Shown here: positions 1 through 5,810 of the stretch, piece after piece | Position numbering within the stretch: the first letter of the stretch is position 1 | How the letters are laid out: each line of letters starts with the position of its first letter | From: an uncultured Dorea sp. | GTDB lineage: Bacteria > Bacillota > Clostridia > Lachnospirales > Lachnospiraceae | Assembly (NCBI GenBank): GCA_910589275.1 | Contig: CAJUTH010000073.1 | Coordinates: 1 to 6,993, forward strand | Length of the DNA stretch: 6,993 bases | Reading direction: 5' to 3' | Notes under the pieces: generated by a model | Database searches by the model: none | What the model was told of the DNA's origin: nothing | What the model saw: only the letters and a program-made list of their open reading frames with translations | Position numbers and translations under genes: made by a program

Positions 1-60
1 GGGGGCCAGGCCATAGTGATTATCGGCCTGGCTATCTTTATGCAAATGAAATATAGTTAG
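1..60 (+). CDS. C-terminal tail of a membrane protein (cut by window edge)
   Basis: Frame 1 is open from the first base and stops at TAG 58-60. It encodes 19 residues, beginning with two glycines and running into a hydrophobic stretch (AIVIIGLAIF), then a short polar end (MQMKYS). A hydrophobic helix just before a short charged tail is typical of the last membrane segment of a transporter, for example of the drug/metabolite type. The fragment is too short to assign a family. The next possible terminator is at 227-263. I am fairly sure it is coding and unsure what it is. Confidence 0.4.
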   Translation, partial: GGQAIVIIGLAIFMQMKYS

Positions 61-138
61 GCTGAAAGGTTATAGAAGATTTGGGATGAGGGCTTTATTG
101 AAAAAGCACAGCAGTGGGTGCAGTACATTTTATGTGAA

Positions 139-209
139 TTCTCCCAGACAAAATTGAATATCTCCCAAAACCAATACTGATTTGGGAGAAATAGAATTGA
201 TTGGGAGAA
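139..209. repeat. Nested double inverted repeat (TCTCCCA / TGGGAGA)
   Basis: Four copies of one heptamer family lie symmetrically around base 174-175. TTCTCCCA (139-146) is complementary to TGGGAGAA (202-209). TCTCCCAAA (161-169) is complementary to TTTGGGAGA (181-189). The inner pair gives a perfect 9-bp stem and an 11-base loop. The outer pair extends it to a long interrupted hairpin. There is no T-tract, so it is not a simple terminator. It could be a structured RNA, a regulator site or a miniature mobile element. Confidence 0.7.
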
Positions 210-256
210 AATATAGATAAATTAAGAGCCAGATTGGGATATTCAATTCCGTCTGG
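144..256 (+). promoter_or_regulatory. Possible attenuator: arm 144-168 competes with the terminator
   Basis: Bases 144-168 are complementary to 234-256. CCAGAC (144-149) pairs with GTCTGG (251-256), and AATTGAATATC (152-162) plus CCAA (165-168) pair with 234-248. That makes about 21 base pairs, interrupted by a 2x2 internal loop and a two-base bulge. This pairing would destroy both the inner hairpin at 161-189 and the terminator stem at 227-258, which is the logic of an attenuator or riboswitch. The same symmetry could instead mark the ends of a small mobile repeat of about 113 bp. Pairing is seen directly; regulation is inferred. Confidence 0.4.
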
Positions 257-263
257 CTTTTTT
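227..263 (+). terminator. Rho-independent terminator
   Basis: AGCCAGA (227-233) pairs perfectly with TCTGGCT (252-258) and is followed by a run of six T (258-263). The 18-base loop lies within the segment complementary to 144-168, so the stem may form conditionally. It would end transcripts from the membrane-protein gene on the left. Confidence 0.7.
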
Positions 264-332
264 GCTTATATATGATTTAGAATGGAAATAAATTCCAATA
301 ATTTATTAAAGATAGAATTGGAGTAAAAATTT

Positions 333-538
333 ATGAAACAGGGATCTCTATTTTACGATCCGTCAAGTGAACGGATGGACATACGGTTTGGACTGGAATC
401 CTACTATGGGGGACTACATTGTGGAACCGGTATGGATGTGCTGATCGACGGCAAATGGGTACCTACCAGGACCCCGCCTGGCGAAGACTAGTAGGGATTA
501 GGACAGATAACATTTCAGGACTGGCTGTAAGGCTTTAG
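333..538 (+). pseudogene. DUF5348 family protein, frameshifted
   Basis: ATG 333 follows GGAG (320-323) and opens 52 codons, ending at TAG 489-491. The residues match my recollection of DUF5348 proteins, small conserved proteins of ICEs and related elements in Clostridia. Recognisable parts are an N-terminal SLFYDPSSERMDIRFGLE, then YYGGLHCGTGMDVLIDGKW and PTR. The family usually goes on with Trp-Tyr-Leu-Val-Gly. That end is still present in another frame from GTA 491 (VGIRTDNISGLAVRL, TAG 536-538). Loss of about 7 bases at 488-490, covering the Trp-Tyr-Leu codons, explains the shift. The start and ribosome site look intact, so a shortened protein could still be made. Function of the family is unknown to me. 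Confidence 0.75.
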
Positions 539-551
539 CTTTTACCTGTCG

Positions 552-586
552 GGCGGCTTCTTTAGAGAAAAGAGGTCGCCTTTTTT
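552..586 (+). terminator. Strong rho-independent terminator after the DUF5348 gene
   Basis: GGCGGCTTCTTT (552-563) pairs with AAAGAGGTCGCC (569-580), giving 12 pairs including two G-T wobbles, with a short AGAGA loop. TTTTTT (581-586) follows directly. It lies 14 bases after the restored DUF5348 stop codon. Confidence 0.85.
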
Positions 587-599
587 GCGCGAGTAATGA

Positions 600-631
600 G
601 CCATGCGGGAACGCTTGAGTTCCCATATGGC
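600..631 (+). other. Leader hairpin before the decayed gene at 694
   Basis: GCCAT (600-604) pairs with ATGGC (627-631), and GGGAAC (607-612) pairs with GTTCCC (619-624). The loop is six bases and there is a 2x2 internal loop. It sits 23 bases before a second hairpin that ends in T-residues (654-675). The two hairpins share flanking words (GAGCC and GAACG), so one may be a diverged duplicate of the other. This could be a structured 5' leader; function is not established. Confidence 0.5.
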
Positions 632-653
632 GAATACCGCAGTCAGTGAGCCG

Positions 654-675
654 ATAGGCGAACGTGCCTATTTTT
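654..675 (+). terminator. Short terminator or attenuator hairpin
   Basis: ATAGGC (654-659) and GCCTAT (666-671) form a perfect 6-bp stem with loop GAACGT, followed by TTTTT (671-675). A ribosome site, AAGGAGG, lies at 681-687, so the hairpin is placed where a leader attenuator would act on the gene starting at 694. Confidence 0.6.
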
Positions 676-1084
676 AGAAGAAGGAGGTGTCCGATGTGAA
701 AGTACCGTCTGCCCGGATCCTATGGCTGCCTCATTTTTGATAGACTGTACCCGGCTGGTACAAAAGTTTCGATGACTGCCCAGGAGGATGGTGTAAGTAT
801 TCTTAATAAAATACGCATTTTGGGTGCAAATACGCAGAAAAAGGGTTCCGACCATGACTAGCTGAACCGCATTGTCGCATAGTACAGCAGGAGACTGACA
901 GGGGCCAGGGCGGAAAGGGCGCATCAAAATGAGCCGGAAAGGGGCGTTGCACTTTTTGCCCCTATAATACGCGCGTATCTTTCTCCGTGCAGGAGCTGTA
1001 AGAAGTATATATGACTGCAAGGGAAAATGTATATACCCGGAGGCAGTGATAGAGACGAGTAAAATCCGCGGGCTGTGTGAGCCG
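676..1084 (+). pseudogene. Decayed coding stretch, unrecognised
   Basis: A good ribosome site (AAGGAGG, 681-687) precedes ATG 694, but the next codon is TGA (697-699). The same frame then stays open for about 50 codons, to a TAG near 857. After two more in-frame stops it continues to about 1011. A GTG at 696 opens a second frame beginning VKVPSAR. That resembles the N-terminus of some tyrosine integrases but dies after 14 codons. From 968 a third frame runs open into the gene remnant at 1085. I read this as an old ICE gene broken by stops and shifts. I do not recognise the protein, and part of the stretch may be noncoding. Confidence 0.4.
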
Positions 1085-1485
1085 ATGGAGATCACAAAAA
1101 TAGCAAAGGAGTTATTCACATGCGAGCAGACAGGATGAAAAAAAGCTGTATGAACAGCAGGAAGAAAAGATTTTGGCACAGTCGGACGCATTTATCAGCC
1201 TTTTGAAAAAGCGGGGGCTTCTTGCGGATCAGAAGATTGACAGTGAGAAGGTGCGCTCTGCAAAGCAGGAGAAGACCAGGAACAGCTACCACAACACGCT
1301 TATGCTCCTGCAGCAGTACCGAACCATCGTCTGGATGATGGAATGTTTCCCGGAAACCATTGCGGAGGAGCTGGAGATGCCTTTTGAGGGGGGATGCCCT
1401 GATCGAGCATATGGACGTGGAGATGGCCATGGGGAACCGGAAGCTTGAGAACCGGATGGAGGGTGTCCAGAAATCAAGGCTGCTC
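1085..1485 (+). pseudogene. ICE-type conserved small protein, twice frameshifted and truncated
   Basis: Three consecutive pieces read in different frames. MEITKIAKELFTCEQT begins at ATG 1085 and runs into TGA 1136. A second piece (KKLYEQQEEKILAQSDAF and on to MPFE) reads to about 1388. A third piece (DALIEHMDVEMAMGNRKLE and on to SRLL) reads 1393-1485. The string of AQSDAF, KKRGLL, CFPETIAEEL, NRKLENR and VQKSRLL matches a family of roughly 200 residues that I know from Tn1549-like and related elements of Clostridia, of unproven function and rich in charged helices. The second shift falls in a run of G at 1388-1393. The C-terminal half is absent: after SRLL the reading frame passes without a stop into an ABC exporter. 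Frame 2 is open from 968, so the true start may be further left. Family match is from memory. Confidence 0.6.
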
Positions 1486-1846
1486 TTTGTCTTTGACCTG
1501 TTCGGGCCATTAAAAGCATTATATGGCGAGGCATCCCGCCTTACTGTTATGAATGCTGCTTTAGACCGGATTGAAGAAGTATTGAATGAAAGTGAATTGC
1601 CGGATAAAGGTACACAGCATATATCCAAAGAGAGTGCGGGAAAAGCAGCGTATTTCGATTGCCCGCTGTACACTGAAGGATGCGCCGATTATAATATTGG
1701 ATGAAGCGGCCGCCAGTGTTGATGCGGACAATGAGAGTTACATTCAGGAGGCTATCAGTGAGCTGGTAAAAAGAAAGACGTTACTGGTGATTGCGGATAG
1801 GCGTATCAGTGAACAGGGAACATATGACGAACTTACAGGCTTTATA
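1486..1846 (+). pseudogene. ABC exporter (permease-ATPase fusion type), collapsed by internal deletions
   Basis: The remains are colinear with an MdlB-type exporter, which normally has about 580 residues: six membrane helices followed by an ATPase domain. The piece at 1486-1630 matches the end of the last helix and the linker (FGPLKALYGEASRLTVMNAA, then LPDKGTQHI). After a frame change, 1637-1801 matches the late ATPase domain. It has the signature rest EKQRISIAR, Walker B IIILDEA and D-loop SVDAD, and ends at VIADR. RISEQGTYDEL (1802-1834) is the usual C-terminal strand. Everything carrying Walker A and the Q-loop is gone, as are about 20 residues after the switch region. The switch histidine (normally IAHR) is Asp, and the usual Thr after LDEA is Ala. 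No active transporter can be made. The 5' part is fused to the ICE remnant at about 1485. Confidence 0.8.
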
Positions 1847-1889
1847 GGAAAAGTCCTATGTAGAGTGCGATTTGAAAAGTTATCTCTGG

Positions 1890-1916
1890 AACGCTGGAAA
1901 TTTTTCTGCGTTTTTT
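1890..1916 (+). terminator. Probable terminator
   Basis: AACGC (1890-1894) pairs with GCGTT (1908-1912). The stem extends inward through GGAAA and TTTTC, with one T-T mismatch and one wobble. TTTTTT covers 1911-1916. The stem is modest and A/T-rich. It lies in the right place to insulate the exporter remnant from the promoter at 1928. Confidence 0.45.
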
Positions 1917-1927
1917 CGTAAATCCTA

Positions 1928-1957
1928 TTGACAGGATGGCGGGTAATATGTTAGCAT
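1928..1957 (+). promoter_or_regulatory. Sigma-A promoter with extended -10, before the DUF2325-ABC genes
   Basis: TTGACA (1928-1933) is a perfect -35. After 18 bases comes TAGCAT (1952-1957; 4 of 6 match TATAAT), preceded by TG at 1949-1950, giving an extended -10. Transcription would start near 1964, immediately before the palindrome at 1966-1981. A repressor bound there would block initiation. It is the only good promoter I see for the downstream genes. Confidence 0.55.
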
Positions 1958-1965
1958 ATACGATA

Positions 1966-1981
1966 GTTAGATATGACTAAC
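1966..1981. promoter_or_regulatory. Operator candidate 1, GTTAG-N6-CTAAC (DtxR-like)
   Basis: GTTAG (1966-1970) and CTAAC (1977-1981) form a perfect 5-bp inverted repeat around ATATGA, overlapping the predicted transcription start. Another GTTAG half-site occurs at 1950-1954. TTAG/CTAA half-sites are typical of DtxR/IdeR-family iron or manganese repressors. The classical DtxR site is longer and spaced differently, so the regulator is inferred. Confidence 0.5.
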
Positions 1982-1996
1982 CGAAAGAGGAGACAG

Positions 1997-2059
1997 ATGT
2001 TTCCAAATGAAAGGAATTACACGGAAAAATGCCTTATGGCATTTTCTTTTACCACATGA
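1997..2059 (+). CDS. Possible 20-residue leader peptide or micro-ORF
   Basis: ATG 1997 follows AGAGGAG (1986-1992) with a 4-base gap and encodes MFPNERNYTEKCLMAFSFTT, ending at TGA 2057. It lies exactly between the two palindromes and contains the hairpin at 2026-2045. It could be a leader peptide coupled to that hairpin, or the scarred start of a lost gene. It has no runs of one amino acid, as amino-acid attenuators have, and the short Shine-Dalgarno gap is not ideal. Speculative. Confidence 0.25.
   Translation: MFPNERNYTEKCLMAFSFTT
2026..2050 (+). terminator. Hairpin with T-rich tail between the two operators
   Basis: AAAATGCC (2026-2033) and GGCATTTT (2038-2045) form a perfect 8-bp stem with loop TTAT, followed by CTTTT (2046-2050). 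Because it lies between the promoter at 1928 and the DUF2325 gene, it would act as an attenuator on that operon. It could also be the terminator of a gene once present between the two palindromes. Confidence 0.6.
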
Positions 2060-2075
2060 GTTAGATGAGGCTAAC
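2060..2075. promoter_or_regulatory. Operator candidate 2, GTTAG-N6-CTAAC (DtxR-like)
   Basis: GTTAG (2060-2064) and CTAAC (2071-2075) flank ATGAGG. Together with the first copy the pattern is AGTTAGAT-N4-CTAAC. The site lies 9 bases before the ribosome site of the DUF2325 gene. I see no clear -35/-10 pair of its own, so it may be a second site for the same repressor or a duplicated promoter region that has lost its promoter. Confidence 0.5.
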
Positions 2076-2098
2076 TAAAGGGAAAAGGAGGAATCTGC

Positions 2099-2377
2099 AT
2101 GAGCGTTGTGATCATAGGAGGACATGAGAGGATGGAGAACCGGTATAAGGAAATCTGTAAGAAATACAACCATAAATCGAAGGTCTTTACTAAAATGAAA
2201 TCCGATTTAGGCAGTCAGATTGGCAGTCCGGATCTGGTGATCCTGTTTACTTCGACTGTATCCCATAAAATGGTACGCTGTGCAGTTGCGGAATCAGAGC
2301 GGCATAATTCAAGGCTGGAACGTTCGCACAGCAGCAGTGCAAGTGCTCTTATACAGATATTGGAGGCGTATGCGTAA
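2099..2377 (+). CDS. DUF2325 domain protein
   Basis: This is a small protein of 92 residues, and the DUF2325 domain fills it. It opens with the hydrophobic strand SVVIIGGHERM (residues 2-12). A basic central region (KYNHKSKVFTKM) follows, then the strand DLVILFTSTVSHKMV (45-59) and a C-terminal RSHSSSASALIQILEAY (75-91). This strand pattern suggests a compact alpha/beta fold. The start is fixed by AAGGAGG (2085-2091), 7 bases before ATG. Molecular function is unknown. I recall such genes near ferrous-iron transport genes in Clostridia, which fits the DtxR-like palindromes just upstream but is not proof. The ABC ATPase gene starts 66 bases downstream with no terminator between, so the genes are probably co-transcribed. 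The protein looks intact. Family assignment is fairly sure. Confidence 0.8.
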   Translation: MSVVIIGGHERMENRYKEICKKYNHKSKVFTKMKSDLGSQIGSPDLVILFTSTVSHKMVRCAVAESERHNSRLERSHSSSASALIQILEAYA

Positions 2378-2443
2378 GATGTTTGGCAGGCAGAGGATGT
2401 GCCTCCATGCCATGGAAAGACGGGCAGGAAGGAGAAATGCGAA

Positions 2444-3145
2444 ATGTATCTGGAAGTAAAAGATCTGAGAAAGAGCTATGGGGAAGGGGGGAGCTATGTG
2501 GAGGTTCTAAAGGGCGTGGATCTGTCCGTGGAAAAGGGTGCGATGTGCGTCATACAGGGCGCCAGCGGTTCTGGGAAGTCCACCTTGCTTCACTGCATCG
2601 GCGGGTTGGAGGAAGCCGGTTCCGGTTCCGTATCCGTGGATGGGATGGGGATCTGCGGGCTGTTGCCGGAGGAGTTGTCCGACTACCGCAGGGCGAATCT
2701 GGGATTCATTTTCCAGTTCTATAATCTTGTGCCGAACCTTACGGTAAAGGAGAATATCCAGGTATGCGAATACCTTACTGACAGCCCCCTTGACATGGGG
2801 GAGCTTCTGGGTACTCTGGGCCTGGACGGACACCAGGATAAATTCCCGGCCCAGCTTTCCGGCGGCCAGCAGCAGCGCTGCGCCATTGCCAGGGCGCTCA
2901 TCAAGAACCCGAAGCTCCTGCTCTGCGACGAGCCCACCGGGGCGCTGGATTCCCACACCTCGCGGGATATTCTGGAACTGCTTGAGGGAGTAAACCGGAA
3001 ATACGGCACCACCATGCTGATTGTCACCCACAACAATTCCATCAGACATATGGTGGATCAGGTGGTCTGCCTGAAGGACGGACAGGTGATGCAGGATTAC
3101 CGGAATGAAGAGAAAGTGCCTGCCGCGCAGTTGGAGGATTTGTGA
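2444..3145 (+). CDS. ABC transporter ATP-binding protein, MacB/LolD type
   Basis: This 233-residue cytoplasmic ATPase powers the FtsX-type permease encoded next. All motifs are intact: Walker A GASGSGKST (39-47), Q-loop glutamine 91 in FIFQFYNLVP, signature LSGGQQQR (138-145), Walker B LLLCDEP with catalytic Glu163, D-loop ALDS (167-170) and switch His196 in VTHN. The LSGGQQQR signature, the DEPTGALD sequence and the length are typical of the LolD/MacB/FtsE group. These proteins couple ATP binding to movement of periplasmic or extracellular domains rather than to classical channel transport. I chose ATG 2444 because AGGAAGGAG (2426-2434) lies 9 bases before it and MYLEVKDLRKSY is the usual N-terminus. 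An upstream ATG at 2399 would add 15 atypical residues. It ends in TGA 3143-3145, sharing one base with the permease start. The substrate cannot be told from sequence. Confidence 0.93.
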   Translation: MYLEVKDLRKSYGEGGSYVEVLKGVDLSVEKGAMCVIQGASGSGKSTLLHCIGGLEEAGSGSVSVDGMGICGLLPEELSDYRRANLGFIFQFYNLVPNLTVKENIQVCEYLTDSPLDMGELLGTLGLDGHQDKFPAQLSGGQQQRCAIARALIKNPKLLLCDEPTGALDSHTSRDILELLEGVNRKYGTTMLIVTHNNSIRHMVDQVVCLKDGQVMQDYRNEEKVPAAQLEDL

Positions 3146-5526
3146 TGCAGAAGATATTGAGAAGACGCATATTTCGAGACCTGAAAGAGAATAAGTTCCG
3201 GTATCTGGCTTTGGGGCTTTTGATCGTTCTTGGCATGTATATCGTGATCGGGCTGGTAGGCGCAGCAGATACTGTTATCGTACAAACGGCTGAAACAGCA
3301 AAGGCCAACCGGGCGGAGGACGGGCAGTTCAGCGTGTTCGCACCCCTTACGGAAAAGGAGAAATCTTCGCTGGAAGGGGAGGGCATTACCCTGGAGGAGC
3401 ATTTTTATCTGGACTATGCCCCGGCAGGCAAAAGCACTCTGTCAGAAGCGGGAGGGCTGTCTGGGGACGCAGGTTCCACAGACGGCGCGGTTCTCCGCGT
3501 CTTTACTCAGAGGAAGCATATCGATCTGGTACAGATTGATTCCGGCAGGCTCCCCAAAGAAGAAGGGGAGATTCTGCTGGAGAGGCGTTTCTGCGAGGAA
3601 CATGGGATCTCTGCCGGTGACAGGATTACCCTTGGGGGCAGGGAATTTACAGTCACAGGGATTGGCACGGCCCCGGATTATGAATCACCCTTCCGGAGCT
3701 TTTCCGACAGCGCCGTGGACAGCGTCCGGTTCGGGCTTGGATTTGTGACAGGAGAAGACTACAGTCGGCTGCGGGAGGCGGGCGGGAGTATTTCTTCCGA
3801 AGAATATACCTATGCCTATCTGCTGAATGGCAGGATGACCGATAAGCAGCTGAAGGAACAATTAAAAGGACTGGAAGTTTCGGCGGGTGATATTGAAGAT
3901 GCCTTTTTCCGGGAGTATTGGGAGAGGAACGGCGGAAAGCTGGATGGAGGGCTTGCGGTTTCCCTCTCCAAACTGACCCGCTTTGTCCCGGCGGGCGACA
4001 ATCCCCGGATCGGTTCGGCGGGGAACGATAAATATGTAGATAAGGCGGCGGGGCTGGCGGCCGGTGTAATCGTCCTGATCCTGTTTGCCTATGTGATCTC
4101 CGTGTTTACCGTACACAGTATTGAGCGGGAGTCCGGCGTCATCGGGACACTCTATGCCATGGGTGTGAAGAGAAAGGAACTTATGCGGCACTACCTTTGT
4201 CTGCCGGTGCTAGTCACCTTCCTGGCCGGTGTCACCGGGACGGTTCTTGGCTACAGCAGTTTTGGCGTAAACCGGTATCTCAGCGAGCCCTATGGCTATT
4301 TTTCCATTCCGCAGGTGGAGGTGGTTTATGAGCCATACCTGCTTTTATACGGACTGGCTGTGCCGCCCCTTGCCGCCGCCTTCACTAATTACCTTGTGAT
4401 ACGGAAAAAACTGGCCCGGCCTGCCCTTGCCCTGATCCGCGGGGAACGGAAAAGGGACAGAGTGGCAGCCATGCATCTTTCGGGCGGTTTTGTGCGGATT
4501 TTCCGGCTCCGGCAGCTTTTGCGGGAAAGACGCACGGCAGCAGCCGTATTTTTGGGGATGTTCATTTCCCTGCTGATCGTCATGCTTTCCCTGGACTGCT
4601 ATGCGATCTGTTCCTACGTCAAGACGGAAAACGCCAGGGATACGAGGTTTGCCTGGATGTACAACTATAAATATCCGGAGGCAAAAGTGCCAAAAGGCGG
4701 GGAGGAAGCTTACGGGGTTACCATGAAAAAGGAAGTCCTGGGCTATTCTTTTGATGTGACGCTTATGGGTATCCATGATGGAAATCCCTATTTCGATGCG
4801 TCGGTGGAAAAGGGGGAGGACCGGGTATTAGTTTCTTCGGCGCTGGCACAGAAGTACGGAATCGGCGAGGGGGATGTCCTGACGCTTCTGGATGAGGAAA
4901 GAGACCGGTACTATGCTTTCCGGGTGGATGGGATTGTTACTTATTCCACCGGATTTTTCGCATTTATGGACATTGACAGCATGCGGGAGCTGATGGGGGA
5001 GAGCGAAGATTATTATAATATCGTATTTTCGGATCATTCCCTGAATATCGATCATGGCAGGCTTTATGCAGCTCTTCCAAAGGAAGATGTAGAGAAAAGC
5101 GCCGCCGTATTCGTGGAGCAGATGAAAAGTATGGTGATCTCTCTTCTGGTGGTTTCCGCCCTGATCTTTGCAGTGGTGATGTATCTGATGATGAAGGTGA
5201 TGATCGACCGGTCAGCGCCAGCGGTTTCCTTGTTCAAGGTGTTCGGTTACCGGAAAAAGGAGATCGGGAAGCTCTACCTGAATGGGAATTTCTTTGTGGT
5301 GGCAATAAGCGCCCTTGTGGGGATCCCCTTGGCTAAGGCGGTGATGGATCTGATGTTCCCTTATATGGTGGCGAATGTTGCCTGCGGGATTAACCTTGCC
5401 TTTTCCTGGCAGATGTATGCGGGCATCTTTTTCAGCGCGCTGGTTTTATATGGGATTATCAACGGGTTCCTGATGCGCAGGGTGAACCGGATCCTTCCGG
5501 CAGAGGTGCTTAAGATGCGGGAATAA
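3145..5526 (+). CDS. FtsX-type ABC transporter permease, two-module
   Basis: This integral membrane protein of 793 residues is the partner of the ATPase at 2444. It has two repeated FtsX modules. Module 1 has helix 1 (about 20-41), a large extracellular domain (about 45-300) and helices at about 303-325, 353-373 and 397-419. Module 2 has a helix at about 466-488, an extracellular domain (about 490-660) and helices at about 662-686, 713-735 and 752-776, giving eight in all. Each module has the cytoplasmic coupling element after its second helix (ESGVIGTLYAMGVKRKEL and APAVSLFKVFGYRKKEI). Each outer domain carries a MacB-type strand motif (GDRITLGGREFTVTGIG; EGDVLTLLDEERDRYYAFRV). I chose ATG 3145 over GTG 3142 because GGAGG (3133-3137) lies 7 bases upstream. 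The TGATG overlap implies translational coupling. It lacks the single large domain of BceB proteins. It may export a peptide or lipid or act in envelope stress; the substrate is unknown. Confidence 0.9.
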   Translation: MQKILRRRIFRDLKENKFRYLALGLLIVLGMYIVIGLVGAADTVIVQTAETAKANRAEDGQFSVFAPLTEKEKSSLEGEGITLEEHFYLDYAPAGKSTLSEAGGLSGDAGSTDGAVLRVFTQRKHIDLVQIDSGRLPKEEGEILLERRFCEEHGISAGDRITLGGREFTVTGIGTAPDYESPFRSFSDSAVDSVRFGLGFVTGEDYSRLREAGGSISSEEYTYAYLLNGRMTDKQLKEQLKGLEVSAGDIEDAFFREYWERNGGKLDGGLAVSLSKLTRFVPAGDNPRIGSAGNDKYVDKAAGLAAGVIVLILFAYVISVFTVHSIERESGVIGTLYAMGVKRKELMRHYLCLPVLVTFLAGVTGTVLGYSSFGVNRYLSEPYGYFSIPQVEVVYEPYLLLYGLAVPPLAAAFTNYLVIRKKLARPALALIRGERKRDRVAAMHLSGGFVRIFRLRQLLRERRTAAAVFLGMFISLLIVMLSLDCYAICSYVKTENARDTRFAWMYNYKYPEAKVPKGGEEAYGVTMKKEVLGYSFDVTLMGIHDGNPYFDASVEKGEDRVLVSSALAQKYGIGEGDVLTLLDEERDRYYAFRVDGIVTYSTGFFAFMDIDSMRELMGESEDYYNIVFSDHSLNIDHGRLYAALPKEDVEKSAAVFVEQMKSMVISLLVVSALIFAVVMYLMMKVMIDRSAPAVSLFKVFGYRKKEIGKLYLNGNFFVVAISALVGIPLAKAVMDLMFPYMVANVACGINLAFSWQMYAGIFFSALVLYGIINGFLMRRVNRILPAEVLKMRE

Positions 5527-5755
5527 AGTTCAGCCGGTCTTCTTTTGTGTGCCGGCAAGATGCAGCGTTTTGTGACAGGATGTGGTCGGAGCCTGGAAAT
5601 TCGTAGCTATTCAGCCTTTCGGCTGAACCTAGGGCGATTGCGGAGTATTCTAGAAATGACCGGGCAGAGTTTATTAAAGAGGTTCAAGAAACTTCTTCTT
5701 GGATATGTCTATACAGTGTTCTATGGATTAGCCCAAATAGAACATATAATAAACT
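5527..5755. other. Intergenic stretch without a supported gene
   Basis: After the permease stop there is a loose GCCGG/CCGGC pair (about 5532-5555) and a perfect hairpin TTCAGCC-TTTC-GGCTGAA (5610-5627). Neither has a T-run, so no clear terminator follows the permease gene. An open frame begins at TTG 5545 and runs to 5784, but it has no ribosome site and its end overlaps the promoter at 5756. In another frame, 5657-5701 reads NDRAEFIKEVQETSS, which looks protein-like and may be a scrap of an old gene. Confidence 0.4.
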
Positions 5756-5785
5756 TTGACATAGCATTATCAAGGTTATTATAAT
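5756..5785 (+). promoter_or_regulatory. Strong sigma-A promoter before the truncated regulator
   Basis: TTGACA (5756-5761), an 18-base spacer and TATAAT (5780-5785) match both consensus hexamers perfectly. A second TATAAT overlaps at 5785-5790. The ribosome site of the regulator fragment begins at 5799, so this promoter belonged to that gene. It may now transcribe into the repeat at 5926, up to the terminator at 6051. Confidence 0.8.
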
Positions 5786-5810
5786 ATAATCAAGCTATGG
5801 AGGTGATGAG

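Noticed and set aside
86..157. Micro-ORF beginning MRALLKKHSSG
   Set aside because: No convincing ribosome site, and it ends inside the inverted-repeat element. Nothing supports expression.
139..209. CRISPR-like repeats, because TCTCCCA/TGGGAGA recurs
   Set aside because: There are only four short units, in inverted rather than direct order, with no constant spacer.
643..1191. Long open frame (182 codons) on the minus strand
   Set aside because: No ribosome site and no family resemblance. It lies opposite recognisable plus-strand remnants of an ICE-type gene and shows low-complexity Ser/Arg/Pro composition.
1116..1673. Open frame of 185 codons on the minus strand
   Set aside because: It is antisense to the ICE and ABC exporter remnants, which carry clear family motifs on the plus strand.
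1928..2098. Fur box
   Set aside because: No GATAATGATTATC-like 7-1-7 palindrome is present. The half-sites are TTAG/CTAA, which suits DtxR-type regulators better.
2507..3049. Open frames on both strands within the ABC ATPase gene
   Set aside because: They are shadows of a gene whose plus-strand frame contains every ABC motif in the right order.
5545..5784. Open frame of 79 codons after the permease
   Set aside because: It starts at TTG without a ribosome site, and its last codons overlap a near-perfect promoter.
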